Assembly: GCF_022557175.1 (NCBI RefSeq)
Contig: NZ_CP092915.1
Span: 1,116,001-1,180,000 of the forward strand
Direction of reading: 5' to 3'
DNA: 64,000 bases
DNA from: Mycolicibacterium sp. YH-1
GTDB taxonomy: Bacteria; Actinomycetota; Actinomycetes; Mycobacteriales; Mycobacteriaceae
The position numbers and the translations under genes are program-made. Numbering within the stretch: the first letter of the stretch is position 1; each line of letters opens with the position of its first letter. The notes beneath the pieces were generated by a model that searched no databases, was not told the DNA's origin, and was given only the letters and a program-made list of their open reading frames with translations. Below are positions 1-9,021 of the stretch, piece after piece.

Positions 1-2
1 TC

Positions 3-833
3 CAGTCCGCCGCCGCGGCGCTGGAGAAGATCGCGGGCGTGCTGGCCGAGCCTCCCGGTATCAAGGACCCCGACCAACTCGTCGAGCTGCCAACGGTCAA
101 GGGTGACATCACCTTCCGCGAGGTCGGTTTCTCCTACGTGCCGGACCGGCCGGTGCTGCCCGATCTGGACCTGCAGATCCCGGCGGGCCAGACGGTCGCG
201 CTGGTCGGCACCACGGGCGCAGGCAAGACCACCATCGCCAAGCTGATCGCCCGGTTCTATGACCCCTCATCGGGTGCGGTCACGCTCGACGGCGTCGACC
301 TTCGCGACCTGGCGCAGGCAGATCTGCGCCGCCACGTCGTGATGGTCACGCAGGAGAACTTCATGTTCGAGGGCACCGTCGCCGACAACATCCGGTTCGG
401 CCGACCGGATGCGACCGACGCCGAGGTGCGCGCGGCGGCCGAGGCAGTCGGGGCGGACAGATTCATCGACGCGCTCGCCGACGGCTACGACACCGACGTC
501 GCCAAACGCGGTGGCCGGTTGTCCGCGGGACAGCGTCAGTTGATCGCCTTCGCACGGGCGTTTCTCGCCGACCCGGCGGTGCTCATACTCGACGAGGCGA
601 CGTCATCGCTCGACATCCCCAGTGAGCGGCTGGTGCAGCGGGCGCTGGCAACAGTGCTGGCCGATCGCACCGCCGTGGTCATCGCGCATCGGCTTTCCAC
701 AGTGCAGATCGCCGATCGGGTGCTGGTGCTCGAACACGGCCGGATTGTGGAGGACGGCCCGCCCGACGAGCTGGTCCTCGGTGAGGGCCGCTACGCCGCG
801 CTGCACAAGGCGTGGGTGGCCTCGCTGGCCTGA
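3..833 (+). CDS. ABC exporter, C-terminal ATPase domain (partial, 5' end outside window)
   Basis: The reading frame is open from the first bases of the window, so only the last 276 residues are seen and the start lies upstream. They form a complete nucleotide-binding domain of the exporter type that is normally fused behind six membrane helices. Visible motifs are Walker A (GTTGAGKTT, about residue 69 of the visible part), the signature LSAGQRQ (about 173), Walker B with the catalytic Glu ([11 protein letters not shown], about 194-205) and the H-loop (IAHRLST). The N-terminal stretch ([12 protein letters not shown]) is the usual linker between membrane and ATPase domains. It powers export of an unknown substrate, probably as a homo- or heterodimer with a partner upstream. 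The substrate cannot be told from this fragment. Confidence 0.9.
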   Translation, partial: QSAAAALEKIAGVLAEPPGIKDPDQLVELPTVKGDITFREVGFSYVPDRPVLPDLDLQIPAGQTVALVGTTGAGKTTIAKLIARFYDPSSGAVTLDGVDLRDLAQADLRRHVVMVTQENFMFEGTVADNIRFGRPDATDAEVRAAAEAVGADRFIDALADGYDTDVAKRGGRLSAGQRQLIAFARAFLADPAVLILDEATSSLDIPSERLVQRALATVLADRTAVVIAHRLSTVQIADRVLVLEHGRIVEDGPPDELVLGEGRYAALHKAWVASLA

Positions 834-841
834 GGCACAGG

Positions 842-1681
842 TCAGGGGATGAGGCCGCGTCGCCGCGCCCGCGACACCGCCTCGTGTCTGGTGTGGGTGC
901 CGAGTTTGACTGCGGCGCTGCGCAGATAGCTCTTCACCGTCTCGGGTTTCAACGAGAGTCGTTGCGCTGCCTCGGCATTGGTGCAGCCCATGGCGACTTG
1001 CGCAAGAACGTCGAGTTCCCGCGAGGTCAACGGCGGGCCGTCCTGGGGATCACCACCGGTCAGGCGGTTGGCCAGATTCTGCAACTCGTCGCGCATCGCG
1101 GGATCGGCGTCGCAGGCCAGTCGGCGCAGTTCGGCGTGCACCTCCCGAAGCAATTCGGGCATGACGGCGGTCGCCGTCTGGGCTTCCCGTAGCCGTAGCC
1201 GGCGGTCCACCTCGTCGCGTATGCGTAGTTCGTCGGCGAGGCGGCGGGCCGACGCGACGACGAGGTCCGCCGTGCGGCCGCCCACCGGCGCGCTCGAGCG
1301 GTAGGCGCCGTAGAGCATCGCGCGGGGGACCCCGTCGACGATCACGGGCACCGCGAGGACGGAGCGCATGCCCTCGGACAGCACCGGGGTGTCGTAATCG
1401 TGGGTGATGGTCGAGGCGTTGGCGTAATCGGCCACCGACAGCGGCCTGCCCGTCACCATGCTCGCCCCGCCCAGCCCGGACCTTGACCGAACCACCAGGC
1501 CGCGCAGCAGGCTGGTCCTCGTGCCGACGAACTCGCTGAGCAGTACCCCGTCGCCGTGCACCTCACCGCCGAACATCACCGGCACCCGGCCTTCGGCGGC
1601 CACGAGGCGTAGTTCGGCACGCAGCGCGTCGGTGTCCCGAGGCCGGAGCAGCGGTGATGCTGTGGTCATAGGCAAGGGCAC
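842..1681 (-). CDS. GAF-domain LuxR-family transcriptional regulator
   Basis: A 279-residue protein with an N-terminal GAF-like sensory region (about residues 15-150) and a C-terminal LuxR helix-turn-helix (about 215-275). The HTH is recognised by LTSRELDVLAQVAMGCTNAEAA followed at once by QRLSLKPETVKSYL. There is no receiver domain, so it probably responds to a small ligand. It is divergent from the acyl-CoA ligase at 1739 with only 57 bases between them, which suggests that it controls the two ligase genes. A second in-frame ATG four codons in (1669) is an equally plausible start. The ligand is unknown. Confidence 0.85.
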   Translation of the reverse strand: MPLPMTTASPLLRPRDTDALRAELRLVAAEGRVPVMFGGEVHGDGVLLSEFVGTRTSLLRGLVVRSRSGLGGASMVTGRPLSVADYANASTITHDYDTPVLSEGMRSVLAVPVIVDGVPRAMLYGAYRSSAPVGGRTADLVVASARRLADELRIRDEVDRRLRLREAQTATAVMPELLREVHAELRRLACDADPAMRDELQNLANRLTGGDPQDGPPLTSRELDVLAQVAMGCTNAEAAQRLSLKPETVKSYLRSAAVKLGTHTRHEAVSRARRRGLIP

Positions 1682-1738
1682 GTCGTCCCCTCTTTCGGGG
1701 GTAGCGGGCGGATGACTGTGACATAGATCCTATCTGTC

Positions 1739-3460
1739 ATGAGCACCAACACCGATTTGTATCGCGCTGCACGCGATCAGCTCGTGGCCGTGATCAGCGA
1801 CTATGACGAGGCAGTTGGCACATTCGCCTGGCCGCAGCTGACCGGCGCCTTCAACTGGGCGACCGACTGGTTCGACGTCATCGCGACCGACAACCACCGC
1901 ACGGCGCTGTGGATCGTCGAGGAGGACGGCAGCGAGCAGAAGGTCACCTTCGCCGAGATGGCCGACAGCTCCGACCGGGTGGCGACGTGGTTGGCGAGCC
2001 TGGGGGTCGGCAAGGGGGACCGCGTCATCCTCATGCTCGGGAATCAGGTCGAGCTGTGGGAGGCGATGCTCGCGGTCGCCAAACTCGGCGCCGTCATCAT
2101 GCCCACCACGGGAGCGCTGGGCCCCGCCGATCTGGCCGATCGGATAGCCCGCGGTGGTGCCGCGTTCGTGATCGCCAACGACACTGACACCGCGAAGTTC
2201 GACGACGTTCCCGGGGACTATGTCCGGATTGTGGTCGGCCAAGAGGTGCCGGGCTGGCACTCCTACGCCGCCGCATATGCCGTCGCGTCGGCCGGGCGGT
2301 TCACGTCGAGAACCACTGTCGACGACTCGATGCTGGTCTACTTCACCTCGGGTACCACCACCCGACCCAAGTTGGTAGAGCACTCGCAGGTGTCCTACCC
2401 CGTCGGCCACATGTCGACGATGGCGTGGATCGGCGTGCGGCCCGGCGACGTGCATCTGGCGATCAGCTCGCCGGGGTGGGCCAAGCACGCGTGGAGTTGC
2501 TTCTTCGCACCGTGGATCGCCGAGGCGACGATATTTGTCTACAACTACGGCCGATTCGATGCCGCGGCGCTGCTGGCTCAGATTCGGCGGGCCGGCGTCG
2601 CCACGTTCTGCGCGCCGCCGACTGTGTGGCGCATGCTGATCCAGTCCGATCTGGGTAGCAGGCCCGAAGCGCTGCGCGAGGTTCTGGGGGCGGGCGAGCC
2701 ACTCAACCCCGACGTCATCGCGACCGTCGAGCGGGCCTGGGGACTGACAATCCGCGACGGTTTCGGGCAGACGGAGACGACGCTGCAGATCGGCAACACA
2801 CCCGGGCAACCGGTGAAGGCGGGATCAATGGGCCGGCCGATGCCCGGCGTGCCGGTGGTGCTGGTCGACCCGCTCACCGGCGAGCGTGCCGAGGAGGGTG
2901 AGATCTGCCTGGATCTGCGGGCTGACCCGCTGAACCTGATGACGGGCTACCTCGGGGACCCCGAGCGCAACGAGGCCGTGATGGCCGGCGGCTACTACCA
3001 CACCGGCGATGTCGCCAGCCGCGACGAGGACGGCTACATCACCTACATCGGTCGCACCGACGACGTGTTCAAGAGCTCGGATTACAAGGTGTCGCCGTTC
3101 GAGTTGGAGAGCGTGCTCATCGAGCACCCTGCGGTGGTCGAGGCCGCCGTCGTGCCGCAACCCGATGACACCCGGCTCTCGGTGCCCAAGGCGTACGTGG
3201 CGCTGGCCGACGGTTGGGCCGCTGACGCCGAAACCGCCAGGGCGATCATGGAGTACGCCCGAGATCACCTGGCGCCCTACCTCAAGGTCCGCCGCGTCGA
3301 GTTCTTCGAACTGCCCAAGACCATTTCGGGCAAGATTCGCCGCGTCGAACTGCGGACGCGAGAGGATGAGGCGTACCAATCGGGTACGCCGATCGCCACC
3401 GAGCACCGATACGAGGACCTGGTGGGAACCATGGGCGAGCGAAGCGACGGGAAAGCCTAA
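1739..3460 (+). CDS. AMP-binding acyl-CoA synthetase, acetyl/medium-chain type
   Basis: A 573-residue ANL-superfamily adenylate-forming ligase that activates a carboxylic acid to its acyl-AMP and then transfers it to CoA. The P-loop is YFTSGTTTRPK (about residues 200-211), followed by GFGQTETT (about 341-348), the YHTGD motif (about 420) and the hinge GRTDDVFKSSDYKVSP. The C-terminal catalytic lysine lies in PKTISGKIRR. Size and motif spelling are closer to acetyl-CoA or medium-chain synthetases than to long-chain FadD proteins. No clear Shine-Dalgarno precedes the ATG. The stop codon overlaps the next gene's start by one base (TAATG), so the two ligases are probably translationally coupled. 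The acid substrate is not predictable. Confidence 0.88.
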   Translation: MSTNTDLYRAARDQLVAVISDYDEAVGTFAWPQLTGAFNWATDWFDVIATDNHRTALWIVEEDGSEQKVTFAEMADSSDRVATWLASLGVGKGDRVILMLGNQVELWEAMLAVAKLGAVIMPTTGALGPADLADRIARGGAAFVIANDTDTAKFDDVPGDYVRIVVGQEVPGWHSYAAAYAVASAGRFTSRTTVDDSMLVYFTSGTTTRPKLVEHSQVSYPVGHMSTMAWIGVRPGDVHLAISSPGWAKHAWSCFFAPWIAEATIFVYNYGRFDAAALLAQIRRAGVATFCAPPTVWRMLIQSDLGSRPEALREVLGAGEPLNPDVIATVERAWGLTIRDGFGQTETTLQIGNTPGQPVKAGSMGRPMPGVPVVLVDPLTGERAEEGEICLDLRADPLNLMTGYLGDPERNEAVMAGGYYHTGDVASRDEDGYITYIGRTDDVFKSSDYKVSPFELESVLIEHPAVVEAAVVPQPDDTRLSVPKAYVALADGWAADAETARAIMEYARDHLAPYLKVRRVEFFELPKTISGKIRRVELRTREDEAYQSGTPIATEHRYEDLVGTMGERSDGKA

Positions 3461-5112
3461 TGACCGCAACGACACTGTCTTACGACGCAGGACCCACTGA
3501 CACCCCGATCCTCGAGGAGACCATCGGCGTCAACTTCGTGCAGACGGCCGCAACGTATCCCGATGTCGAGGCCCTGGTCGACGTCGCGCAGGGGCTGCGC
3601 TACACCTACGCCGAACTCGACGCCGAGATCGACATCGTGGCGCGGGGCTTGATGGGGCTGGGCGTCGAGAAGGGCGACCGCGTCGGCATGTGGGCGCCCA
3701 ACTGTGCGGAGTGGGTCATCGTTCAGTACGCGACGGCCAAGATCGGCGCCATCCTGGTCAACATCAACCCCGCCTACCGCACGCACGAATTGGCCTACGT
3801 GCTCAACCAGTCCGGTGTGTCAACGCTGATCTCGGCACGGGAGTTCAAGACCTCCGACTACCGTGCCATGGTCGACGAGGTCGCATCCGGCGTCGACTCG
3901 CTGGCCAATGTCGTCTTCCTCGGCACCGCTGACTGGGAGGCGCTGCGTGCCCGCGCGGATGAGGTGACGCCGGCGCAGCTGGCCGAACGTATGGCCGGGT
4001 TGGCCAACACCGATCCGATCAACATCCAGTACACCTCGGGGACAACGGGTTTCCCGAAGGGTGCGACGCTGTCGCATCGCAACATTCTCAACAACGGCTA
4101 CTTCGTGACGGGTCTGATCGATCTGAGGCCCGGCGACCGGCTGTGCATCCCGGTGCCGTTCTACCACTGCTTCGGCATGGTGATGGGCAACCTCGGGTGC
4201 ACCACGCACGGTGCGACGATTGTGATTCCGGCACCCGGCTTCGATCCGGGGCTGACGCTGTCGGCTGTCCAGTCCGAGCGCTGCACGGGCGTCTACGGCG
4301 TGCCGACGATGTTCATCGCGATGCAGAGCCATCCCGACTTCGCCGAGTACGACCTGTCGTCGCTGCGTACCGGAATCATGGCGGGCGCGGTGTGCCCGGT
4401 CGAGGTGATGAAGCGCTGCGTGGCCGATATGCACATGAGCGAGGTGTCGATCGCGTATGGCATGACCGAGACGTCGCCGGTGTCGTGTCAGACGCGCCGC
4501 GACGACGACCTCGAACGGCGCACCTCCTCGATCGGGCGTGCCCATCCGCACGTGGAGGTCAAGATCGTCGACCCGGACACCGGTGCGGTGGTAGCGCGCG
4601 GTGAGCCCGGCGAGTTCTGCACCCGCGGTTACTCGGTGATGCTCGGGTACTGGCGCGATGACGAGAAGACTTCTGCGGACGCGAGGAGCAGATACAACAG
4701 GGAGGCAATCGATTCCGACGGCTGGATGCACACCGGCGACCTGGCGGTGATGGGTCAGGACGGCTACTGCAATGTGGTCGGGCGGATCAAGGACATGGTC
4801 ATCCGCGGCGGGGAGAACGTGTATCCCCGCGAGATCGAGGAATTCCTCTACACCCACCCCGATATCGAGGACGCCCAGGTGATCGGGGTGCCCGACGCCA
4901 AGTACGGCGAGGAGATCTGCGCGTGGATCCGGATGCGTCCGGGGCGGGCGCCGCTGGACGCGGCCGCCGTGCGTGCGTTCGCGTCGGGGAAGCTGGCGCA
5001 CTACAAGATTCCGCGCTACGTCCACGTCGTCGCCGAGTTCCCGATGACCGTCACCGGCAAGGTGCGCAAGGTGGACATGCGTGAGGAGAGTGTCCGGCTG
5101 CTCGGTCTCTAA
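3460..5112 (+). CDS. Fatty-acyl-CoA synthetase (FadD35-like)
   Basis: A 550-residue AMP-binding ligase. It shows the P-loop QYTSGTTGFPKGATLSH (about residues 190-206), AYGMTETSP (about 332-340), GDLAVMGQDGYCNVVGRIKD and the GGENVYPREIEEF segment typical of FadD proteins. The catalytic lysine is in MTVTGKVRK near the C-terminus. Length and sequence style resemble mycobacterial FadD35, but this was judged by eye. It is the second gene of a coupled pair and converges on the oxidoreductase gene, whose 3' end overlaps it by four bases. The role is probably activation of a fatty or branched acid for beta-oxidation or lipid assembly. Confidence 0.88.
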   Translation: MTATTLSYDAGPTDTPILEETIGVNFVQTAATYPDVEALVDVAQGLRYTYAELDAEIDIVARGLMGLGVEKGDRVGMWAPNCAEWVIVQYATAKIGAILVNINPAYRTHELAYVLNQSGVSTLISAREFKTSDYRAMVDEVASGVDSLANVVFLGTADWEALRARADEVTPAQLAERMAGLANTDPINIQYTSGTTGFPKGATLSHRNILNNGYFVTGLIDLRPGDRLCIPVPFYHCFGMVMGNLGCTTHGATIVIPAPGFDPGLTLSAVQSERCTGVYGVPTMFIAMQSHPDFAEYDLSSLRTGIMAGAVCPVEVMKRCVADMHMSEVSIAYGMTETSPVSCQTRRDDDLERRTSSIGRAHPHVEVKIVDPDTGAVVARGEPGEFCTRGYSVMLGYWRDDEKTSADARSRYNREAIDSDGWMHTGDLAVMGQDGYCNVVGRIKDMVIRGGENVYPREIEEFLYTHPDIEDAQVIGVPDAKYGEEICAWIRMRPGRAPLDAAAVRAFASGKLAHYKIPRYVHVVAEFPMTVTGKVRKVDMREESVRLLGL

Positions 5113-6509
5113 CCCTGCGAGAGAAGTTGCGCCAGTTTGTCGTTGGCGGCGCGTAGCCGGGGTATGACGGCGGCGGCGCCGGCGCGCGCATCCTCGTCGT
5201 CGGACTGCATGTGGCTCACCGCGTTGAGCCGGGCCCGGTTGAGCCAGTGGGTGAGGTCGGGGTCGTCGAACCAGCGCAGCTGGTTGTGGTTGAACGCCAG
5301 CGACATCGTCAGCCAGTCGACGGGGTTGGTCGGGTGCGGTACCGGTCGGCAGTAGTCGTTGCGGGTGTCGTCATCGGTGTCCCCGCCACCGAAGTCCATG
5401 GCCTCGACGCGGGCGGTCACCGCCGCGCTGAACGCAGGCTGGCACGTGCGCACGGACTGCAGTGTGATGGCGCCGGGGGAGAACACCGGGGTGGCCTCGC
5501 GCAGTCCGATGCCGTCGGCGGAGCAGTCGACGTACAGCGCATTCGGGTCGGTGTCGATCGTGCCGCCGTCGAGGACCACACGGCCCGGCTGCACCGACTG
5601 GACGCGACCCATCCGGACCACGTTGCGGATCAGCCGCAGCTGGTCGAGTTCGCCGCGGCTGACGATGGCGCAGCGGTACATGGTGGGCTCGATCGTCTCG
5701 TCGATGCGCAGCAGGCAGCCCGCTGCCTCGAGTCGCAGATAGAGGTTGTCGATCGAGGTCGCCTGCTTGATCGCCCGGCACTGCGCGGCGAAGTCGGCGA
5801 GCACCCGGCGCGCGAACGACTTCCCTGGCTGGACGGCGGAGCGGTCGAGCAGCCAGGAGTCGCGCGGTTTGATCCACGTCAACCGCTGCGCGGGGATGCC
5901 GTGGCGCAGCAGCCACAGGCAGGTGTCCATCGAGGTCTTACCCGCCCCGACGATGACGTACTGGTCGGCCAGGCCCTGGCGGGGCAGGCCGTTGGGCGGA
6001 ATGCAGGTGACACCGTCGGCGACGTCGTAGGCCGGTGGCCGCATCGAGGGGACGACGATGCTCAGGTACGCGGCGTCGACAATGCGGCGCCGCACGTGCA
6101 CCCGGTAGTCCTCGCCGGACAGTGTGCGGAACTGGCCGACGCCGTCGATCTTTCCCAGGTACTCGCTCATCGGGAAGTAGGACACCTGGCCCGACGGCAG
6201 CAGATGCTGGCGCATGACGGCGTCGTAGTAGGCGCTGACCTCGCTGCCGCCCGCCAGCTCGTAGAAACCCTCATTCCAGCCGGAGGCGTCGATGGTGTCG
6301 TGGCCCAGTTTGCGCGAGTTCACCCCGTAGTACGCCGAGGGCTGGTGCAGCCGGACGTATGGGTAGGCGCTGAGCCAGTGCCCGCCGGGGGCGTCGTTGC
6401 GGTCGACGATGACCACGGTGGCGTCAGTCTCGGTGATCAGGGTGTCGGCGAACGCCATGCCCATCGCGCCCGCACCGATCACCAGGTAGTCGGCCTCGAT
6501 CGTCCGCAT
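5109..6509 (-). CDS. FAD/NAD(P)-binding oxidoreductase (flavin monooxygenase-like)
   Basis: The protein has 466 residues from the ATG at 6509; a GTG eight codons upstream (6533) is also open. The ATG is preferred because a purine-rich GGGGGC lies about 11 bases before it. An N-terminal dinucleotide-binding motif (VIGAGAMGM) followed by the GGHW segment is typical of flavin-containing monooxygenases. A second Rossmann motif (VIVGAGKTSMD, mid-protein) would bind NADPH. It probably oxidises or hydroxylates a small molecule in the cytoplasm. It converges on the FadD35-like gene and has no obvious operon partner, so the substrate remains open. Confidence 0.75.
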   Translation of the reverse strand: MRTIEADYLVIGAGAMGMAFADTLITETDATVVIVDRNDAPGGHWLSAYPYVRLHQPSAYYGVNSRKLGHDTIDASGWNEGFYELAGGSEVSAYYDAVMRQHLLPSGQVSYFPMSEYLGKIDGVGQFRTLSGEDYRVHVRRRIVDAAYLSIVVPSMRPPAYDVADGVTCIPPNGLPRQGLADQYVIVGAGKTSMDTCLWLLRHGIPAQRLTWIKPRDSWLLDRSAVQPGKSFARRVLADFAAQCRAIKQATSIDNLYLRLEAAGCLLRIDETIEPTMYRCAIVSRGELDQLRLIRNVVRMGRVQSVQPGRVVLDGGTIDTDPNALYVDCSADGIGLREATPVFSPGAITLQSVRTCQPAFSAAVTARVEAMDFGGGDTDDDTRNDYCRPVPHPTNPVDWLTMSLAFNHNQLRWFDDPDLTHWLNRARLNAVSHMQSDDEDARAGAAAVIPRLRAANDKLAQLLSQG

Positions 6510-6549
6510 CGTCACAGCTTGCCCCCGAGCCACCGGGTTGGGAGCGACT

Positions 6550-7302
6550 TCAGGCGAGTAGCGGACTCAAGCGCGCCGCGCCCTCTTGCAGCGCACTCAC
6601 CTGGCGGCCAAGAAGCTCGGCCTGGTCGCCCCTGCCGGACATCGCCAGTGCCGCAACCAGTGCACCGGCGGGGGACCGCACGCGTACCGCCACGCACGCC
6701 GAGTCCTCTCGAAGCTCGCCGGTCTGGGTGGCCACGCCGCGGTCACGCACAGTGCTGAGTTGTTCGGCCAGTGCCGCTTTGGACGTGACGGTGGAATCGG
6801 TCAGGGCAGCCAACGCAGTGTTGAGCAAGGTGCCGGCATCGCGTTTCTCGGCGAGAAGTAACTTCCCGACGGCGCACGCGTGAAGGTGCCGGTTCAGCAC
6901 CGATTCGTCGGCGGGCGGTGGGTACTCACCGTCGGCGTCGGCGATCCGCACCGCGGTGTTGGTGAAGTAGAACAGATGCACACCGAACCGAACTGACGAC
7001 CGCAGTTCGGCGAGCACCTCGCGGGCCGCGGTGCACACGATGGGCGCCACCGCCGCGTCGATCAGCACGCCCATCCGCGGACCGAGGGAGAAGCCCGAGA
7101 GGTCGGGTAGCCGAACGACATACCCGTCGGCGACGAGCAGGTTCAACAGTCGATACGTCGTGGCGGACGGCATCGAGAGGTGTTCGGCGATCTCCTTCGC
7201 GGTGACGCCGACGCCGGCGCGCGCGACCTCCTCGAGCACAGCGAGCGCGCTCTGCACCGCCTTGGGCTGGCGGCCCGACAGTGATCCGTCCGCGGGGCTC
7301 AT
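6550..7302 (-). CDS. IclR-family transcriptional regulator of the amine-catabolism island
   Basis: A 250-residue regulator with an N-terminal winged helix-turn-helix (about residues 12-75; TAKEIAEHLSMPSATTYRLL) and a C-terminal IclR effector-binding domain (about 90-245). The start is fixed by an ATGA overlap with the stop of the permease gene 7299-8738, so the two are translationally coupled. The frame is open much further upstream, but that is the shadow of the permease. It is the only regulator near the aldehyde dehydrogenase, amine oxidase and permease genes and is the natural candidate for binding the CAAATGAGAAT boxes at 8831-8952 and 10532-10575. The effector is presumably an amine or its aldehyde or acid product. 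Confidence 0.88.
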   Translation of the reverse strand: MSPADGSLSGRQPKAVQSALAVLEEVARAGVGVTAKEIAEHLSMPSATTYRLLNLLVADGYVVRLPDLSGFSLGPRMGVLIDAAVAPIVCTAAREVLAELRSSVRFGVHLFYFTNTAVRIADADGEYPPPADESVLNRHLHACAVGKLLLAEKRDAGTLLNTALAALTDSTVTSKAALAEQLSTVRDRGVATQTGELREDSACVAVRVRSPAGALVAALAMSGRGDQAELLGRQVSALQEGAARLSPLLA

Positions 7303-8738
7303 CGCCGGACCTCCCACGGGTTGTAGTCGGCGAAGATGTCGCCTGCGACTGTCTCGTCGAACACCCCGACTCGGTCGTGCAGTTCGGGTACGGCTCGCGC
7401 GCGCAGGGCGTACACCGCCAGACCGATGGCGATCAGGACGGCGTAGACGGCCGTCGCGATCCAGACGGGTGAGTCCACGGTGAGTGCCGCCCACCCGATG
7501 ATCGCCACCATCACCGTCGCCGTGGCCAGCCCCACGACCAGCGGCGCGAGCGTCAGCTCCCCGATCCGCCGCAGGAACGCAGGCGTGGCCAGGCACACCA
7601 GCAGATACGCGCCGACGTAGCCGTGCGCGGAGACGGCCAGCAGCCCGATCAGCACCTCGCGGCTGGACCCCGCGATGAACAGATAACCGACCGGCACGCC
7701 GACGATGAACGGCATAGCCGAGCACAGCGCCACGTGTGGAGTTCGGTACACCGCGTGGGCGCGGCCGACCCGTTCGCTGACCACCCCTTCGCGGCCCATC
7801 GCGAACAGCGTCCGGGACAGCGCCGTCGTGGACCCGATAACGCAGGCGACCCATGACGCGAGGATGCCGAACTCCATCACGATCGACAGTGCGGTCGAAC
7901 CAGCACCCGCCGAATCGGGCAGTGTGAGCACGATCGGCACGGAACCGACTCCCGCTCCAACGGTTCCGCGCATCTGCATCGCTGCGGCGAAGGTGTAGAG
8001 CACGCCGAGCGCCAGCGGTGTCCATCGAATGGCCCTGGTGACGGTGACGAAGGGATTGCGGGCCTCGCGGGCCACGGTGCCCGCGCTCTCGAAGCCGACG
8101 TACGACGTGATGGCCAGCAGCAGCGCGAAGCCCAGCGCGGAATGCGGTTCCGTCGCAGTGCTTCTCGATACATTCGGAGGGTCGCCGACCGCGCCGGTGA
8201 ACACGATCACGAGCACCGCCGCTGCCACGGCGATCGCGAACACCTCGATGGTCAGCGAGATCCGTGCGGATAACCGGATGCCGCGGATCATCAGTACCAG
8301 GGTGCCTGCGCCGACCAGTATCGCCGACACGGCGATCGTCGGCCGCCCGTCGGGTACGCCCAGTCGGCCGACCAGTGCGGCCAGATAGCTTGCGGCGCCA
8401 AGCGTGCTGGCCATGGCGGCCGCGGCGTAGCCGATAACCACCGACCAGCCCGCGACGATGCCGGGGACCGGTCCGAGGCCCTTGACGGTGTAGCTGTAGA
8501 GCCCACTGACGGCGACCATGCGGGTGGCGAACTGACCGACGCAGTAGCCAACGGCAGCCATCAGCAGTGCGGTGAAGATGAAGACGGCCAGCGTCCAGTG
8601 CCCGGCGGCCGGGATGACCAGCGCGGGCAGCGTCACCATCACCGCCGACGGGGCCACCGCCGACACCGACTGCCCGAGCACCTGGGCGAACGACAGCTGC
8701 CCCCGTCGCAGACCCGACACGGGCGAGCTGCTGCGCAT
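7299..8738 (-). CDS. APC-family amino acid/amine permease (first of two)
   Basis: A 479-residue protein with about 12 predicted membrane helices and the APC signature region near the N-terminus (QSVSAVAPSAVMVTLPALV), ending in a short cytoplasmic tail (FADYNPWEVRR). The ATG at 8738 begins MRSSSPVSGLRRG just before the first helix; the longer open frame to 8897 would run through the operator region and is not favoured. It is co-transcribed with the IclR gene through an ATGA overlap and is divergent from the aldehyde dehydrogenase. It probably imports an amino acid or a biogenic amine by proton symport. The substrate is inferred from context only. Confidence 0.85.
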   Translation of the reverse strand: MRSSSPVSGLRRGQLSFAQVLGQSVSAVAPSAVMVTLPALVIPAAGHWTLAVFIFTALLMAAVGYCVGQFATRMVAVSGLYSYTVKGLGPVPGIVAGWSVVIGYAAAAMASTLGAASYLAALVGRLGVPDGRPTIAVSAILVGAGTLVLMIRGIRLSARISLTIEVFAIAVAAAVLVIVFTGAVGDPPNVSRSTATEPHSALGFALLLAITSYVGFESAGTVAREARNPFVTVTRAIRWTPLALGVLYTFAAAMQMRGTVGAGVGSVPIVLTLPDSAGAGSTALSIVMEFGILASWVACVIGSTTALSRTLFAMGREGVVSERVGRAHAVYRTPHVALCSAMPFIVGVPVGYLFIAGSSREVLIGLLAVSAHGYVGAYLLVCLATPAFLRRIGELTLAPLVVGLATATVMVAIIGWAALTVDSPVWIATAVYAVLIAIGLAVYALRARAVPELHDRVGVFDETVAGDIFADYNPWEVRR

Positions 8739-8830
8739 GGTCCGACTGCCGCCCACCGGTCGGAAGGTAGTCGATCCCCGACCGGGCAGCGGCCGTGTCG
8801 CGGGAATTCGCGTGTAAATCTTCGAGATCC

Positions 8831-8952
8831 TCAAATGAGAATCGTCCGCCCGCGGCTTCCCGAGATGTCCGGGTCGGGTGGATGTCGACGAGGTCAACTG
8901 CGGTTATCCGGGGTGCCAAATGAGAATCGGAACACCATTTCAAATGAGAATC
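8831..8952. promoter_or_regulatory. Three direct CAAATGAGAAT boxes (putative IclR operators)
   Basis: The divergent gap between the permease (start 8738) and the aldehyde dehydrogenase (start 9022) carries three same-orientation copies of CAAATGAGAATC at 8832-8843, 8917-8928 and 8941-8952. The centre-to-centre distances are 85 and 24 bases. The same 11-mer recurs as a perfect inverted pair before the second permease gene. Being AT-rich in GC-rich DNA, the copies stand out and are unlikely to be chance. A TAATTT at 9008-9013 could be the -10 element of the dehydrogenase promoter, just downstream of the last box. Binding by the IclR protein is inferred. Confidence 0.75.
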
Positions 8953-9021
8953 CAAAAAGCCGAAATACCCATTAGAAATTCGTGGTGACCCACGCCACAT
9001 CGGGGCGTAATTTCGGTCCAC

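Noticed and set aside
5211..6758. A 515-codon plus-strand frame opposite the flavin oxidoreductase.
   Set aside because: No protein-like pattern; the minus strand carries two dinucleotide-binding motifs in a normal-length gene.
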